Made by a program: the position numbers and the translations under genes. DNA of 64,000 bases, taken from Trebonia sp963795335. GTDB lineage: Bacteria; Actinomycetota; Actinomycetes; Streptosporangiales; Streptosporangiaceae. Each line of letters begins with the position of its first letter. Position 1 is the stretch's first letter. Below the pieces are notes generated by a model. The model made no database searches, was not told the DNA's origin, and was given only the letters and a program-made list of their open reading frames with translations. Shown piece after piece: positions 10,567-20,879 of this stretch. The stretch spans positions 186,001 through 250,000 of the forward strand of contig CAWCHI010000015.1 in the NCBI GenBank assembly GCA_963795335.1, given 5' to 3'.

Positions 10567-11508
10567 ATGCGTGGCAGGAGGCGGCGGCCTGTCGTCGTCT
10601 TGCTGCTCGCGGTGGCCGCGGCCCTCATCGCGACCGTCGCCGCGGCCAGCACCGGCGGCGTCAGCGCCACGCCGGACAGCGGCAAGATCGTCGCGGTCGG
10701 CGCGGAAAGCCAGTACGCCGATGTCATCGCCCAGGTCGGCGGGCGGTACGTGCAGGCCTCGGGGCTGCTGTCGAATCCCAACACCGACCCGCACACGTTC
10801 GAGGCGTCGATCGCCGTCGCCCGGGAAGTGGGCGGCGCCCGCGTCGTGGTGCAGAACGGGCTCGGCTACGACAGCTTCATGAACTCCATCGAGGCGGCCA
10901 CCCCGAGCGGCGCGCGCACCGTGATCGACGTGCAGCACCTGCTGGGCCTGCCGGACTCAACCGCTAACCCGCACCTGTGGTACGACCCGGCGACGATGCC
11001 GAAGGTGGCCGACGCGGTGGCCAGCTCCCTGTCTGCCATCGAGCCGTCGCACCGGGCCTACTTCGAGGCCAACGCGCGGGCGTTCGCGGCCAGCCTGGCG
11101 CCGCTGCAGGCGGCAGTCGCCAGCTTCGAACGGGCGCATGCGGGCGTGCCGGTGGCCACCACCGAGCCGGTCGCGGACTACCTGCTGAGCGCGCTCGGCA
11201 TGGACAACAAGACCCTGTGGACGTTCCAGGCCGACGTCATGAACGGGGTCGACCCGTCCCCGCAGGACGTGGCCCGCCAGCGCGAGCTTTTCACCAGCCA
11301 CCAGGTCAGGGTGTTCGTCTACAACGAGCAGGTCACCGACGCGCTCACGGAGTCGTTCATCACCCTGGCGCACCGTTACCAGATCCCGGTCGTCGGCGTG
11401 TACGAGACGATGCCGGAGCCCGGCTACGACTACCAGACCTGGATGCTGGCCGAAGTGCGCGCCCTGCGGGCCGCGGTCACCGCCCAGACCTCCACCGAGC
11501 ACCTCTAA
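10567..11508 (+). CDS. znuA: Zinc ABC transporter substrate-binding protein
   Basis: The 313-residue protein has an Arg-rich N-terminus and a hydrophobic export segment without a lipobox Cys. It belongs to the cluster A-I metal-binding proteins (ZnuA/PsaA type): NTDPHTFEAS and TANPHLWYDPATMP carry the expected metal-ligand histidines, VATTEPVADYLLSAL the third-ligand region and GVYETMPEPGYDYQTWM the C-terminal one. The His-rich loop of many ZnuA proteins is missing. It opens the transporter operon; the stop is followed after 9 bp by the ATPase gene. Zinc specificity rests on the Zur-like regulator next door. Confidence 0.88.
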   Translation: MRGRRRRPVVVLLLAVAAALIATVAAASTGGVSATPDSGKIVAVGAESQYADVIAQVGGRYVQASGLLSNPNTDPHTFEASIAVAREVGGARVVVQNGLGYDSFMNSIEAATPSGARTVIDVQHLLGLPDSTANPHLWYDPATMPKVADAVASSLSAIEPSHRAYFEANARAFAASLAPLQAAVASFERAHAGVPVATTEPVADYLLSALGMDNKTLWTFQADVMNGVDPSPQDVARQRELFTSHQVRVFVYNEQVTDALTESFITLAHRYQIPVVGVYETMPEPGYDYQTWMLAEVRALRAAVTAQTSTEHL

Positions 11509-11517
11509 AGGACCCCC

Positions 11518-12357
11518 ATGCAAGAAGTACCGTTGTCGTCTCCCGGGGGGGCGACCCCCCGCACCCCCTGGGGCGCGCGCGGCGCCACCACCCTCGTCCC
11601 GCTGCTGCAACTCGACGGCGTCGGGGTCCGGCTGGGCGGGCGGCAGGTGCTCAGCGACGTCTCGTTCTCGCTCGGCAAGGGCGAGTTCACCGGGCTCATC
11701 GGCCCCAACGGGGCGGGGAAGACCACCCTGCTGCGTGTCATCCTCGGGCTGACCGAGCCCTCGGCCGGCCGGGTGCTGGCCGAGGGCGAGCCGCTGCACC
11801 ACAAGAACAAGGCCAGCATCGGCTACGTGCCGCAGAAGCTGGTGATCGACCCCGACATGCCGCTGCGTGCCCGCGACGTGGTGTCGCTCGGCCTCGACGG
11901 GTACAAGCTCGGCTTCGGCTTCCCCTCCCGGCAGCGGCGCGCGCTGGTCGACCGGGCACTGGCTGACGTCGGCGCGGACGGCTACGCCGATGCCCGGGTG
12001 GGCGAGCTGTCCGGCGGCGAGCAGCAGCGGGTCCTGGTGGCGCACGCGCTGATCTCCCGGCCCAAGCTGCTCCTGCTGGACGAGCCGCTGGCCAACCTCG
12101 ACCTGCGCAGCGAGCAGGAGATCGTCGCGGTGCTCGGCCGGCTGGCCCGCGAGCAGCAGATCTCGGTCCTGCTGTCCGCGCACGACATGAACCCGCTGCT
12201 CGGCGTCATGGACCGGATCGTGTATGTAGCGGGCGGCCACGCCGCCTCCGGCCCGGCCGACGAGATCGTCACCTCGGACGGCCTCAGCGAGCTCTACGGC
12301 CACCACGTCGACGTGATCCGCGTGCACGGGCGGGTGCTCGTGGTCGCGGCCGAATAG
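11518..12357 (+). CDS. znuC: Zinc ABC transporter ATP-binding protein
   Basis: The 279-residue ABC ATPase has Walker A GPNGAGKTT, signature LSGGEQQRV, Walker B LLLLDEPLANLD and the switch His in SAHDMN. ATG 11518 has an AAAGGA ribosome site in front of it and is preferred, although it adds an unusual N-terminal tail of about 25 residues (SPGGATPRTPWGARGATT) before the first beta strand at LLQLDGVGVRL. That tail is encoded by a dispersed GC-rich repeat also found at 20676. It would energise the membrane partners encoded just downstream. Confidence 0.9.
   Translation: MQEVPLSSPGGATPRTPWGARGATTLVPLLQLDGVGVRLGGRQVLSDVSFSLGKGEFTGLIGPNGAGKTTLLRVILGLTEPSAGRVLAEGEPLHHKNKASIGYVPQKLVIDPDMPLRARDVVSLGLDGYKLGFGFPSRQRRALVDRALADVGADGYADARVGELSGGEQQRVLVAHALISRPKLLLLDEPLANLDLRSEQEIVAVLGRLAREQQISVLLSAHDMNPLLGVMDRIVYVAGGHAASGPADEIVTSDGLSELYGHHVDVIRVHGRVLVVAAE
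11542..11578. repeat. 37-bp dispersed GC-rich repeat, copy 1 (inside znuC start region)
   Basis: The sequence pattern is cccggggg-N-gcgacccccc-gNa-cccccN-ggggcgcgc. It matches the copy at 20676-20712 at all but three positions. Both copies can fold into nested G/C hairpins. Here the repeat is read as codons 9-20 of znuC. Confidence 0.7.
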
Positions 12358-12366
12358 GCGGGCGGC

Positions 12367-13302
12367 GTGCACTACCTCTTCGAGCCGGGACTGTTCGGCA
12401 GCGGCCCGGTCCGGACGGCGCTGCTGGTCGGCAGCGTCGTCGCCGTCACCTCGGGCGTCATCGGGGTGTTCACCGTGCTGCGGGGCCAGTCGTTCGCCGG
12501 CCACTCGCTGGCCGACGTCGCCACCACCGGCGGCTCGGGCGCCTTCCTGATCGGGATCAACCAGTTCTGGGGCTTCCTGGCGGCCGGGGTCGCGGCGGCC
12601 GCGCTGATGGAGGCGATCGGCGTGCAGCGCCGCCGGGGCCGGGACGTGGCCACGGGCGTGGTCCTCGGGGCCGCCCTCGGGGCCGCCGCCCTCTTCCTCT
12701 ACCTGGGCACCCTGCACACCGCGACGACCGGCGCGTCGTTCACGGTGCTGTTCGGCTCCATCTTCGTCATCAGCCCGGACACGGTGCCTGCGCTCATCGC
12801 CTCGGGCGCCGTCGCCCTGGTGGTGGTGGCCGTGCTTGCCCGGGTGCTGCTGCTGACCTCGGTCTCGCCTGACCTGGCGCGGGCGCGCGGGGTCAACGTC
12901 CGGCTGGTCGGCATCGCCTACCTGGCGGCGCTGGCGGTATCGGTCTCCCTCGCCGCCGTGGCGATCGGGGCGGTGCTGTCCACCGCGCTGCTGATCGGGC
13001 CGTCGGCGACGGCGCTGAGGCTGACCAAGAGCCCCGGCCGGGCGATGGCCGTCTCCGCGCTGACCGGCTTGCTCGTTACCTGGCTGAGTATCGCGCTTGC
13101 CTACGACTCGTACTACTGGCCGCCGCACGGCCACGGCTGGCCGGTGTCGTTCTTCGTCGTCGCCGGCGTGCTGGCGGCCTACCTGCTCAGCTACGCCCGG
13201 CGGCGCCGCCCCGTGATCCGCTCGCCGCACGCGCAAGCCGAGTGCGGTCCGGCCGTGGACGGTTCCCCGACCAGCCTGGGGACCAAGGTGCATCATGTTT
13301 AG
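12367..13302 (+). CDS. znuB: Zinc ABC transporter permease 1
   Basis: GTG 12367 begins a 311-residue integral membrane protein with about eight hydrophobic helices, typical of the ABC-3 (ZnuB/TroC) family. The family hallmarks include RGQSFAGHSLADVATTGGSG, SPDLARARGVNVR (the cytosolic coupling region) and LLIGPSATALRL. A short charged C-terminal tail follows the last helix. It starts 9 bp after znuC and overlaps the second permease gene by 8 bp, so the two permeases are probably made together and form a heterodimer. Confidence 0.88.
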   Translation: MHYLFEPGLFGSGPVRTALLVGSVVAVTSGVIGVFTVLRGQSFAGHSLADVATTGGSGAFLIGINQFWGFLAAGVAAAALMEAIGVQRRRGRDVATGVVLGAALGAAALFLYLGTLHTATTGASFTVLFGSIFVISPDTVPALIASGAVALVVVAVLARVLLLTSVSPDLARARGVNVRLVGIAYLAALAVSVSLAAVAIGAVLSTALLIGPSATALRLTKSPGRAMAVSALTGLLVTWLSIALAYDSYYWPPHGHGWPVSFFVVAGVLAAYLLSYARRRRPVIRSPHAQAECGPAVDGSPTSLGTKVHHV

Positions 13303-14098
13303 CGCCCTCATGCTCAACACCTGGATCGCGGCGTCGGTCGTCGCGGTGATCGCCGGGATCACCGGCTTCTTCGCGGTGCTGCGCGGGTCCACGTTCGCCG
13401 CCCACGCGATCCCCAACGGCGCGTTCGCCGGGGCGGCGGGGGCAAGCCTGCTCGGCATCAACGTCATCTGGGGGCTGGCGGTGTTCGCGGTCGGCGGTGC
13501 CCTCGGCATCGGCCTGCTCGGCCGCCGCGCCCGCCACGACGTGGTCACCGCGCTGGCCCTGGTCGTCATGCTCGGCCTCGGGGCGCTGTTCGTCAGCATC
13601 AGCAGCCAGTACGCCGAGGAGACCTACTCGCTGCTGTTCGGCGAGGTGTTCGGGGTCAGCCAGGCCGAGGTGCTGCCCATCGTCGGTCTCGGCATCGCCG
13701 CCGCCGTCGCCATCGGGGTCGCGTTCCGCCCGCTGATGCTGACCAGCGCGCTGCCCGAGGTGGCGGAGGCGCGGGGGGTCTCGCCGCGCCGGACCGAGAT
13801 CTACTTCCTGGTCGTGATGGCCCTGGCCACCTCCATGACGGTGCCCGTGGTCGGCGCGCTGCTGATGTTCAGCCTGATGATCGGCCCGGCCGCGGCCGCC
13901 CGCTCGGTGACCGCCCGCCCGGGGGCCGCACTCGCCCTCTCGGTGGTGATCGCGCTCGCGACAGTGTGGCTGTCGATCGCGCTGTCGTACCAGACGAACT
14001 GGCCGCTCGGGTTTTTCGTCGGCGTTATCGGGGCTGGCTTTTACCTGGTCGGGCTGGCTGCCCGGGGTCTGGGAGACACGCGCACCCGTCCGGCCTGA
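13295..14098 (+). CDS. znuB: Zinc ABC transporter permease 2
   Basis: The 267-residue ABC-3 family permease is paralogous to the preceding protein: LRGSTFAAHAIPNGAFAGAA corresponds to its RGQSFAGHSL segment, and LPEVAEARGVSPRRTEIYFL is the coupling loop. About seven to eight hydrophobic helices are visible. Two distinct permease subunits in one metal ABC operon are common in actinobacteria. It closes the znuACBB operon; the next gene starts 10 bp later but is functionally unrelated as far as I can see. Confidence 0.87.
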   Translation: MFSALMLNTWIAASVVAVIAGITGFFAVLRGSTFAAHAIPNGAFAGAAGASLLGINVIWGLAVFAVGGALGIGLLGRRARHDVVTALALVVMLGLGALFVSISSQYAEETYSLLFGEVFGVSQAEVLPIVGLGIAAAVAIGVAFRPLMLTSALPEVAEARGVSPRRTEIYFLVVMALATSMTVPVVGALLMFSLMIGPAAAARSVTARPGAALALSVVIALATVWLSIALSYQTNWPLGFFVGVIGAGFYLVGLAARGLGDTRTRPA

Positions 14099-14108
14099 CA
14101 ATTGAGTT

Positions 14109-16170
<2,062 letters not shown>

Positions 16171-16218
16171 CGGCGCGCCTGACCGGGGTGCGGCTAACGA
16201 GGGAGCGGCGATCGCACG

Positions 16219-17547
16219 GTGCTTGTGATCACGCGGGGCGGCTGGCGGCGACCGGATCGCCGGCCGCCGTGGCGGCTGCTGGCCGCCCTCGGCGCGCTCG
16301 CGGGCGTCCTGGTCACCGTGCTCGGCGGCGCTCGCCGCCCCGGGCGGCCCCCGGACGCGGCTCGGGCGCCCGTCCGCTCGGCGGCCGCCCAGGGCGCACC
16401 CGCCGTGGCCGGGCTGCCGCTGACCCTCAGCGCCAGCGCCCGGCTGCTGCCGGGCTCGGTCCCGGCCGTCGCGACCAAGGCCGCCCGGCCGGCCGCGGTC
16501 GCCCCGCTGCGCCGCTCGGTCCAGGCCGACCTGCTCGTGGTCGCGCCCGCCTCGCTCCCGGGCGGCCTGCTGGCCAGGGTGAACAAGCTGCCCGGGATGG
16601 TCCAGGCCGAGCGCGTCGAGGCATTCCAGATGCCGGTCAACGGCGCCGAGACCGCCGTCGTCGGGGTCGACCCGTCGCAGTTCCGGTCGTTCGCCGCGCA
16701 CCCGACCGGTGCCGCCACCGCGCCTGTGGCAGGGCGTGGCCGACGGAGGCGTCGCCGTTTCCTACACGATGGGCAAGCTCGACAAGATCCCGCTCGGCGG
16801 CTCGGTGCTGGCGGCCGGGCCGGACGCAGCAGGAAGCTGCCGGTGGTGGCGTTCGGCACGCTCGGCATCGGCGGGGTCAACGCGGTCGTGTCGGACGCCA
16901 CCGCGGCGGCGCTCGGCGCCCCGGCCGGGCAACGCGATCGTGGTCAGCGTGCGCCCGGCCGACTTCACCGCCGACAAGGCCGCCCTCGGCCGCCTCGTCC
17001 CCCGGGGCGCTGCCGTGCAGTCGCTGGTCTCGCTGGTCATCCACCACTCGGTAACCTCGGCCACCACCCCGACCACCACCCCCACGACCACGACGAACCG
17101 GACAGCGCGGGCGCGGGCTCGGCGAGCGCCCCAAGCGCTTCCGGTCCCGTCATCCAGAAGATGCTCGAGGCCGCGCTCAGCCGGGTGGGCCTGCCCTACG
17201 TGTACGGCGCGGCCGGGCCGGACGCGTTCGACTGCTCGGGCCTCGTGCAGTGGTCGTTCGCCCAGGCCGGCATCACCATGCCGCGGGTCGCGGCCGACCA
17301 GGCGCAGGCAGGCCCGGCCGTCCCCGTCAGCCAGCTGCAGCCTGGTGACCTGCTCTTCTACCACACCGACCCGACCGCGCCCGGCTACATCTCGCACGTC
17401 GCGATCTACCTCGGCCACGGCAAGATGATCCAGGCGCCCCAGCCGGGCGAGGACGTCCAGGTAGTGCCGCTGTGGCTCGGCTCCGAGTTCGCCGGCGCGA
17501 TCCGGGTCAGCCCGGCCCAGGGGGCTTCGGCCGCCAGCGGCCTCTGA
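16219..17547 (+). CDS. NlpC/P60 family peptidoglycan hydrolase (frame-shifted in the middle)
   Basis: The open frame of 442 codons has a basic N-terminus plus one hydrophobic helix (WRLLAALGALAGVLVTVLGG) for export. The C-terminal domain of about 125 residues is a clear NlpC/P60 cysteine peptidase: VGLPYVYGAAGPDAFDCSGL with the catalytic Cys, then GYISHVAIYLGHGKMIQAP with the His. These enzymes cut stem peptides of peptidoglycan. Between about 16725 and 17110 the main frame turns Arg-rich, and sensible sequence is found in another frame (GVAVSYTMGKLDKIPLGG, then NAIVVSVRPADFTADKAALG). The ORF only stays open because of GC richness, so the true protein differs in this middle part. The middle domain is otherwise unrecognised. 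Confidence 0.75.
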   Translation: MLVITRGGWRRPDRRPPWRLLAALGALAGVLVTVLGGARRPGRPPDAARAPVRSAAAQGAPAVAGLPLTLSASARLLPGSVPAVATKAARPAAVAPLRRSVQADLLVVAPASLPGGLLARVNKLPGMVQAERVEAFQMPVNGAETAVVGVDPSQFRSFAAHPTGAATAPVAGRGRRRRRRFLHDGQARQDPARRLGAGGRAGRSRKLPVVAFGTLGIGGVNAVVSDATAAALGAPAGQRDRGQRAPGRLHRRQGRPRPPRPPGRCRAVAGLAGHPPLGNLGHHPDHHPHDHDEPDSAGAGSASAPSASGPVIQKMLEAALSRVGLPYVYGAAGPDAFDCSGLVQWSFAQAGITMPRVAADQAQAGPAVPVSQLQPGDLLFYHTDPTAPGYISHVAIYLGHGKMIQAPQPGEDVQVVPLWLGSEFAGAIRVSPAQGASAASGL

Positions 17548-17640
17548 GCCCGGGCACCGCCCGCCTGCTTCCGCTCTGCTTCCGCGGCAGTCGCCGTCCA
17601 CTGTGTCCTGAAGTCAGGCCTTGACCGCTTCATGCTGCAG

Positions 17641-17656
17641 TGTAATCATGATTACA
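17641..17656. promoter_or_regulatory. 16-bp perfect palindrome at the start codon of the RHH-like gene
   Basis: TGTAATCATGATTACA is fully self-complementary and AT-rich against a GC-rich background. Its last base is the A of the ATG at 17656. Such a position fits an autoregulatory operator bound by the downstream protein, or a leaderless start with the operator covering the promoter end. Confidence 0.6.
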
Positions 17657-18177
17657 TGAGTACAGAGATACACGCCTGGTTCAGCGGGCGGCTTCCCGAC
17701 GAGTGGTTTACCGAGCCGGCCGAGGTCATCGTGGACCGCGAGGAAATCACGATCGTCGGCAACCTGCCCGAGCCCGAGCCCAAGTCCGACAGCCCTGCGG
17801 GCACCGGTGCGGCCGCCGAGGGCCGGATCAAGCGGTTCCGCGAGGACACCCGGACCCGGCGGATCGAGATCGCGAGCGAGGCCGAGCGCAAGTTCGGCAG
17901 GAAGGTCGCCTGGGGTGCCCGCTGCGGCACCATTACCGAGATGTTCACCACGCTGTCGGTCCCGGTGATGACCCGGCTCCGCCAGTCCGAGCGGCGGGTG
18001 CTGGACACCCTCGTCGACGCGGGCGTCGCCCGCTCCCGGTCGGACGCCCTCGCCTGGTGCGTGCGGCTGACCGGCGAGCACGCCGACGCCTGGCTGGCCG
18101 AGCTGCGGGACGCGCTGCGGCGGGTCGAGGAGGTCCGCTCCCAGGGGCCGCAGGGCCGCGACGGAACGCCAGCCTAA
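17656..18177 (+). CDS. Conserved actinobacterial protein with ribbon-helix-helix-like C-terminal part
   Basis: ATG 17656 gives 173 residues starting STEIHAWFSGRLPDEWFTEP; an in-frame ATG at 17632 is less likely because the palindrome would then be coding. The N-terminal 45 residues form a small acidic beta-like module (EVIVDREEITIVGNLPE). A charged linker follows (RIKRFREDTRTRRIEIASEA), then LRQSERRVLDTLVDAGVARS with SDALAWCVRLT, which has the spacing of a ribbon-helix-helix (CopG/MetJ) DNA-binding unit. I do not know a characterised member. The palindrome touching the start codon suggests autoregulation. Confidence 0.65.
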   Translation: MSTEIHAWFSGRLPDEWFTEPAEVIVDREEITIVGNLPEPEPKSDSPAGTGAAAEGRIKRFREDTRTRRIEIASEAERKFGRKVAWGARCGTITEMFTTLSVPVMTRLRQSERRVLDTLVDAGVARSRSDALAWCVRLTGEHADAWLAELRDALRRVEEVRSQGPQGRDGTPA

Positions 18178-18289
18178 AACCAGCCCATCTCACCAGCCTC
18201 TCCGGTAAAGCGGCATTCATGAGCTCCCGGTCGGATACCGTTGCTTGTGGATTTTTGCTTCTGCGCTCTGCTGCGAGGAAGGTCGGTTC

Positions 18290-19054
18290 ATGGGATACCG
18301 CGACCTCGGCTACCGGCTGTACGAGCGACGCCTCGAGTCGTACCTGGCCGGCAAGGCGGTTCCCCGGCACGTCGGCGTGATGTGCGACGGCAACCGGCGC
18401 TGGGCCCGGTCCGCGGGCCATACCGACGTCAGCAAGGGGCACCGGGCCGGGTGCGGACAAGATCTTCGAGCTGCTCCAGTGGTGCAAGCAGGCCGGCGTC
18501 GAGGTGGTCACGCTGTGGCTGCTGTCCACCGATAACCTCACCCGCCAGGAAGACGAGCTCGGCCCGCTGCTGGCGATCATCGAGGACACCGTCAACGGCC
18601 TGGTCGACGAGGGCTGGCACGTGAACCCGGTCGGCGCGCTCGACCTGCTGCCGGACCACACCGCGCGGGTGCTCAAGCAGGCCGGCGAGGCGACCGCGGC
18701 CAACCCCGGCCTGCTCGTCAACGTGGCCGTCGGCTACGGCGGTCGCCGCGAGATCGCCGACGCGGTCCGCTAGACTGCTGATGGAGCACGCCAGCCGGGG
18801 CACCACGATCGAGCAGCTCGCCGAGATCCTCGACGTCGAGCACATCGCCGAGCACCTCTACACGGCCGGGCAGCCCGACCCTGACCTGGTGATCAGGACC
18901 AGTGGCGAGCAGCGGCTCGGCGGGTTCCTGCTGTGGCAGTCGACCCACTCGGAGTTTTACTTCTGCGACGCCTACTGGCCCGCCTTCCGCAAGGTGGACT
19001 TCCTGCGCGCGCTGCGCTCCTATTCGCGAACGTAACCGCCGGTTCGGCGCTTAG
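18290..19054 (+). CDS. uppS: Short cis-prenyl transferase (UppS family), three apparent +1 shifts
   Basis: The gene encodes an isoprenyl diphosphate synthase of the actinobacterial short Z-farnesyl/decaprenyl type, making lipid carriers for wall glycans. ATG 18290 starts GYRDLGYRLYERRLESYLAG and the active-site block HVGVMCDGNRRWAR follows. One extra base near 18450 shifts to ADKIFELLQWCKQAGVEVVT. A second near 18775 shifts to LLMEHASRGTTIEQLAEILD and the IRTSGEQRLGGFLLWQ diphosphate-binding block. A third near 19030 hides the usual end: skipping one A gives SYSRRNRRFGA and a TAG at 19052-19054. All signature motifs are present in order, so I read this as an intact gene with sequence errors. 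Confidence 0.82.
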
Positions 19055-19119
19055 CCGCCCGCGGGCAGCCGTTCCTTTACCCCACCGGGCCCTGCGCCGC
19101 GCGGGCGGCGGGCTGCGGC

Positions 19120-19149
19120 TTGCCTCACACAAATTAGGGCTTTAAGAAT
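19120..19149 (+). promoter_or_regulatory. Putative sigma-A-type promoter for the PIN-PhoH gene
   Basis: TTGCCT at 19120-19125 and TAAGAAT at 19143-19149 are separated by 17 bp, in the AT-richest patch of this intergenic region. It lies about 215 bp before the PIN-PhoH start, which implies a long leader. Confidence 0.45.
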
Positions 19150-19365
19150 GCCCTGATCACGGGTACTTTCAGAGTTGGCGGGCACCTCCCCAGGGTGCCC
19201 CCGCGGGAGGCCCCCTGAGATCGCTACGTGCGGCGAGAGGGCCGGCGCGGCCCTCTTGGGAGGGCAGCCCCGGTCCATCCGACACGTTGTCCCCGGAGCA
19301 CCCTGGGACGCGCGTGTCCTGTCCGCGGCGCCGGCCATCGCGGCCGGCGCCCAGGGGAGTATTGC
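19150..19365 (+). promoter_or_regulatory. Structured leader of the PIN-PhoH gene
   Basis: Three hairpins can be read directly: GGGCACC/GGTGCCC with a 7-nt loop (19180-19200), AGAGGGCC/GGCCCTCT with a 5-nt loop (19236-19256) and a perfect 10-bp GGCGCCGGCC/GGCCGGCGCC with a 5-nt loop (19327-19351). The last one ends two bases before the GGGGAG ribosome site of GTG 19366. A cis-regulatory role is inferred from this placement; I do not recognise a known riboswitch class. Confidence 0.45.
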
Positions 19366-20672
19366 GTGGCCAACTCTGTGCAGCGTCGTACCTACGTCCT
19401 CGACACCAGCGTCCTGCTCGCTGACCCGGCGGCATTCGCCCGGTTCGACGAACACCACGTCGTCATCCCGGTCGTCGTCATCACCGAGCTCGAAGCCAAG
19501 CGTCACCATCCTGAGCTGGGTTATTTCGCCCGCCAGGCCCTCCGTAACCTCGACGACCTCCGACTGACCCATGCCCGCCTCGACGCCGAGATCGAGGTCA
19601 ACGACCTCGGCGGCACGGCCCGGGTGGAGCTCAATCACATCGACGCGCAGGTGCTCCCGGCCGGTTTCCGGCTCGGGGACAACGACACCCGGATCCTGTC
19701 GGTAGCCCGTTCCCTCGCCAACGAGGGCCACGACGTGGTCCTCGTCAGCAAGGACATGCCGCTGCGGATCAAGGCGTGCGTCGGTCGGTCTGCAGGCGCA
19801 GGAGTACCGGGCCGAGCTGCCGGTCGATTCCGGGCTGGACCGGGATGAGGGAGCTCGACGTGACGTCGGCCGAAGTGGAGGAGCTGTACGAGAGCGGCAC
19901 GCTGGACTGCGAGGCGGCCCGCGACCTGCCCTGCCACACCGGGCTGGTGCTGCACACCGGCAGCGCCAGCGCGCTCGCCCGGGTGCGCCCGGACAAGCAG
20001 ATCCAGCTGGTGCGGGGCGACCGGGAGGCGTTCGGCCTGCATGGCCGGTCGGCCGAGCAGCGCATCGCGCTCGACCTGCTGCTCGACCAGGAGATCGGCA
20101 TCGTCAGCATGGGCGGCCGGGCCGGCACCGGCAAGTCGGCGCTGGCCCTGTGCGCGGGCCTGGAAGCGGTCATGGAGCGGCGGCAGCACCGCAAGGTCCT
20201 CGTCTTCCGCCCGCTTTACCCGGTCGGCGGCCAGGACCTCGGCTACCTGCCCGGCTCCGAGGCGGAGAAGATGGGCCCGTGGGCGCAGGCGGTCTACGAC
20301 ACGCTGTCGGCGGTCACCACGCAGGAGGTGATCGACGAGATCGTCGCCCGCGACATGTTCGAGGTGCTGCCGCTGACCCACATCCGCGGCCGGAGCCTGC
20401 ACGACGCGTTCGTCATCGTCGACGAGGCCCAGTCGCTGGAGCGGGGCGTGCTGCTGACGGTGCTCTCGCGGATCGGCACCGGCTCCCGGGTGGTGCTCAC
20501 CCACGACATCGCGCAGCGCGACAACCTGCGCGTCGGCCGGCACGACGGCGTGATGGCGGTGATCGAGAAGCTCAAGGGCCACCCGCTGTTCGCCCACGTG
20601 ACCCTGACCCGCTCCGAGCGCTCCGCGATCGCCGCCCTCGTCACCGATCTCCTGGAGGACACGCAGCTGTAA
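19366..20672 (+). CDS. PIN-PhoH protein (PhoH2-like), two apparent +1 shifts
   Basis: GTG 19366 starts ANSVQRRTYVLDTSVLLADP, an N-terminal PIN RNase domain with acidic residues in VLDTSVLL, ITELEAK and GDNDTRILSVA. The C-terminal half is a PhoH P-loop ATPase: GRAGTGKSALA (Walker A), IRGRSLHDAFVIVDEAQSLE (Walker B) and VLTHDIAQRDN. This order is that of PhoH2, described in mycobacteria as a sequence-specific RNA helicase and ribonuclease. The frame advances by one base near 19785 (GLQAQEYRAELPVDSG) and again near 19845 (MRELDVTSAEVEELYESG). Both domains are complete. No PhoAT-like antitoxin gene was recognised upstream; instead there is a structured leader. Confidence 0.85.
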
Positions 20673-20675
20673 TCA

Positions 20676-20712
20676 CCCGGGGGAGCGACCCCCCGTACCC
20701 CCCGGGGCGCGC
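20676..20712. repeat. 37-bp dispersed GC-rich repeat, copy 2
   Basis: Same pattern as at 11542, with three substitutions. It begins a few bases after the PIN-PhoH stop and may act here as part of a transcription end region, since it can fold into G/C hairpins. Confidence 0.65.
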
Positions 20713-20836
20713 CCGATGGCACAAATCACCATCGTATCGGGCGCGCATCCGGCGGGCTTACAACCTGGCGCCCTAAACTGCATCCGTGACCGGCGTCATG
20801 CACAGCGATCAAGATCGTTATCCCGAACGGACCGGG

Positions 20837-20877
20837 CTGACTCCCCAGGCGAATCGACTACTCGCCCGGGGAGTCAG
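20837..20877 (+). promoter_or_regulatory. Hairpin covering the ribosome site of the GT2 gene
   Basis: Arms CTGACTCCCCAGGCGA and TCGCCCGGGGAGTCAG pair at 15 of 16 positions around a 9-nt loop. The right arm contains GGGGAG (20868-20873), six bases before GTG 20880, the best start for the next gene. The structure could block translation, or serve as terminator for the upstream gene; there is no T-run. Confidence 0.5.
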
Positions 20878-20879
20878 TC

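Noticed and set aside
11542..11578. Insertion sequence end
   Set aside because: No transposase, no target duplication and only two short copies; it fits a small dispersed hairpin repeat better.
10957..13599. 880-codon minus-strand open frame over the znu operon
   Set aside because: It is antisense to intact znu genes and has the His/Arg/Gln-rich composition typical of shadow frames in GC-rich DNA.
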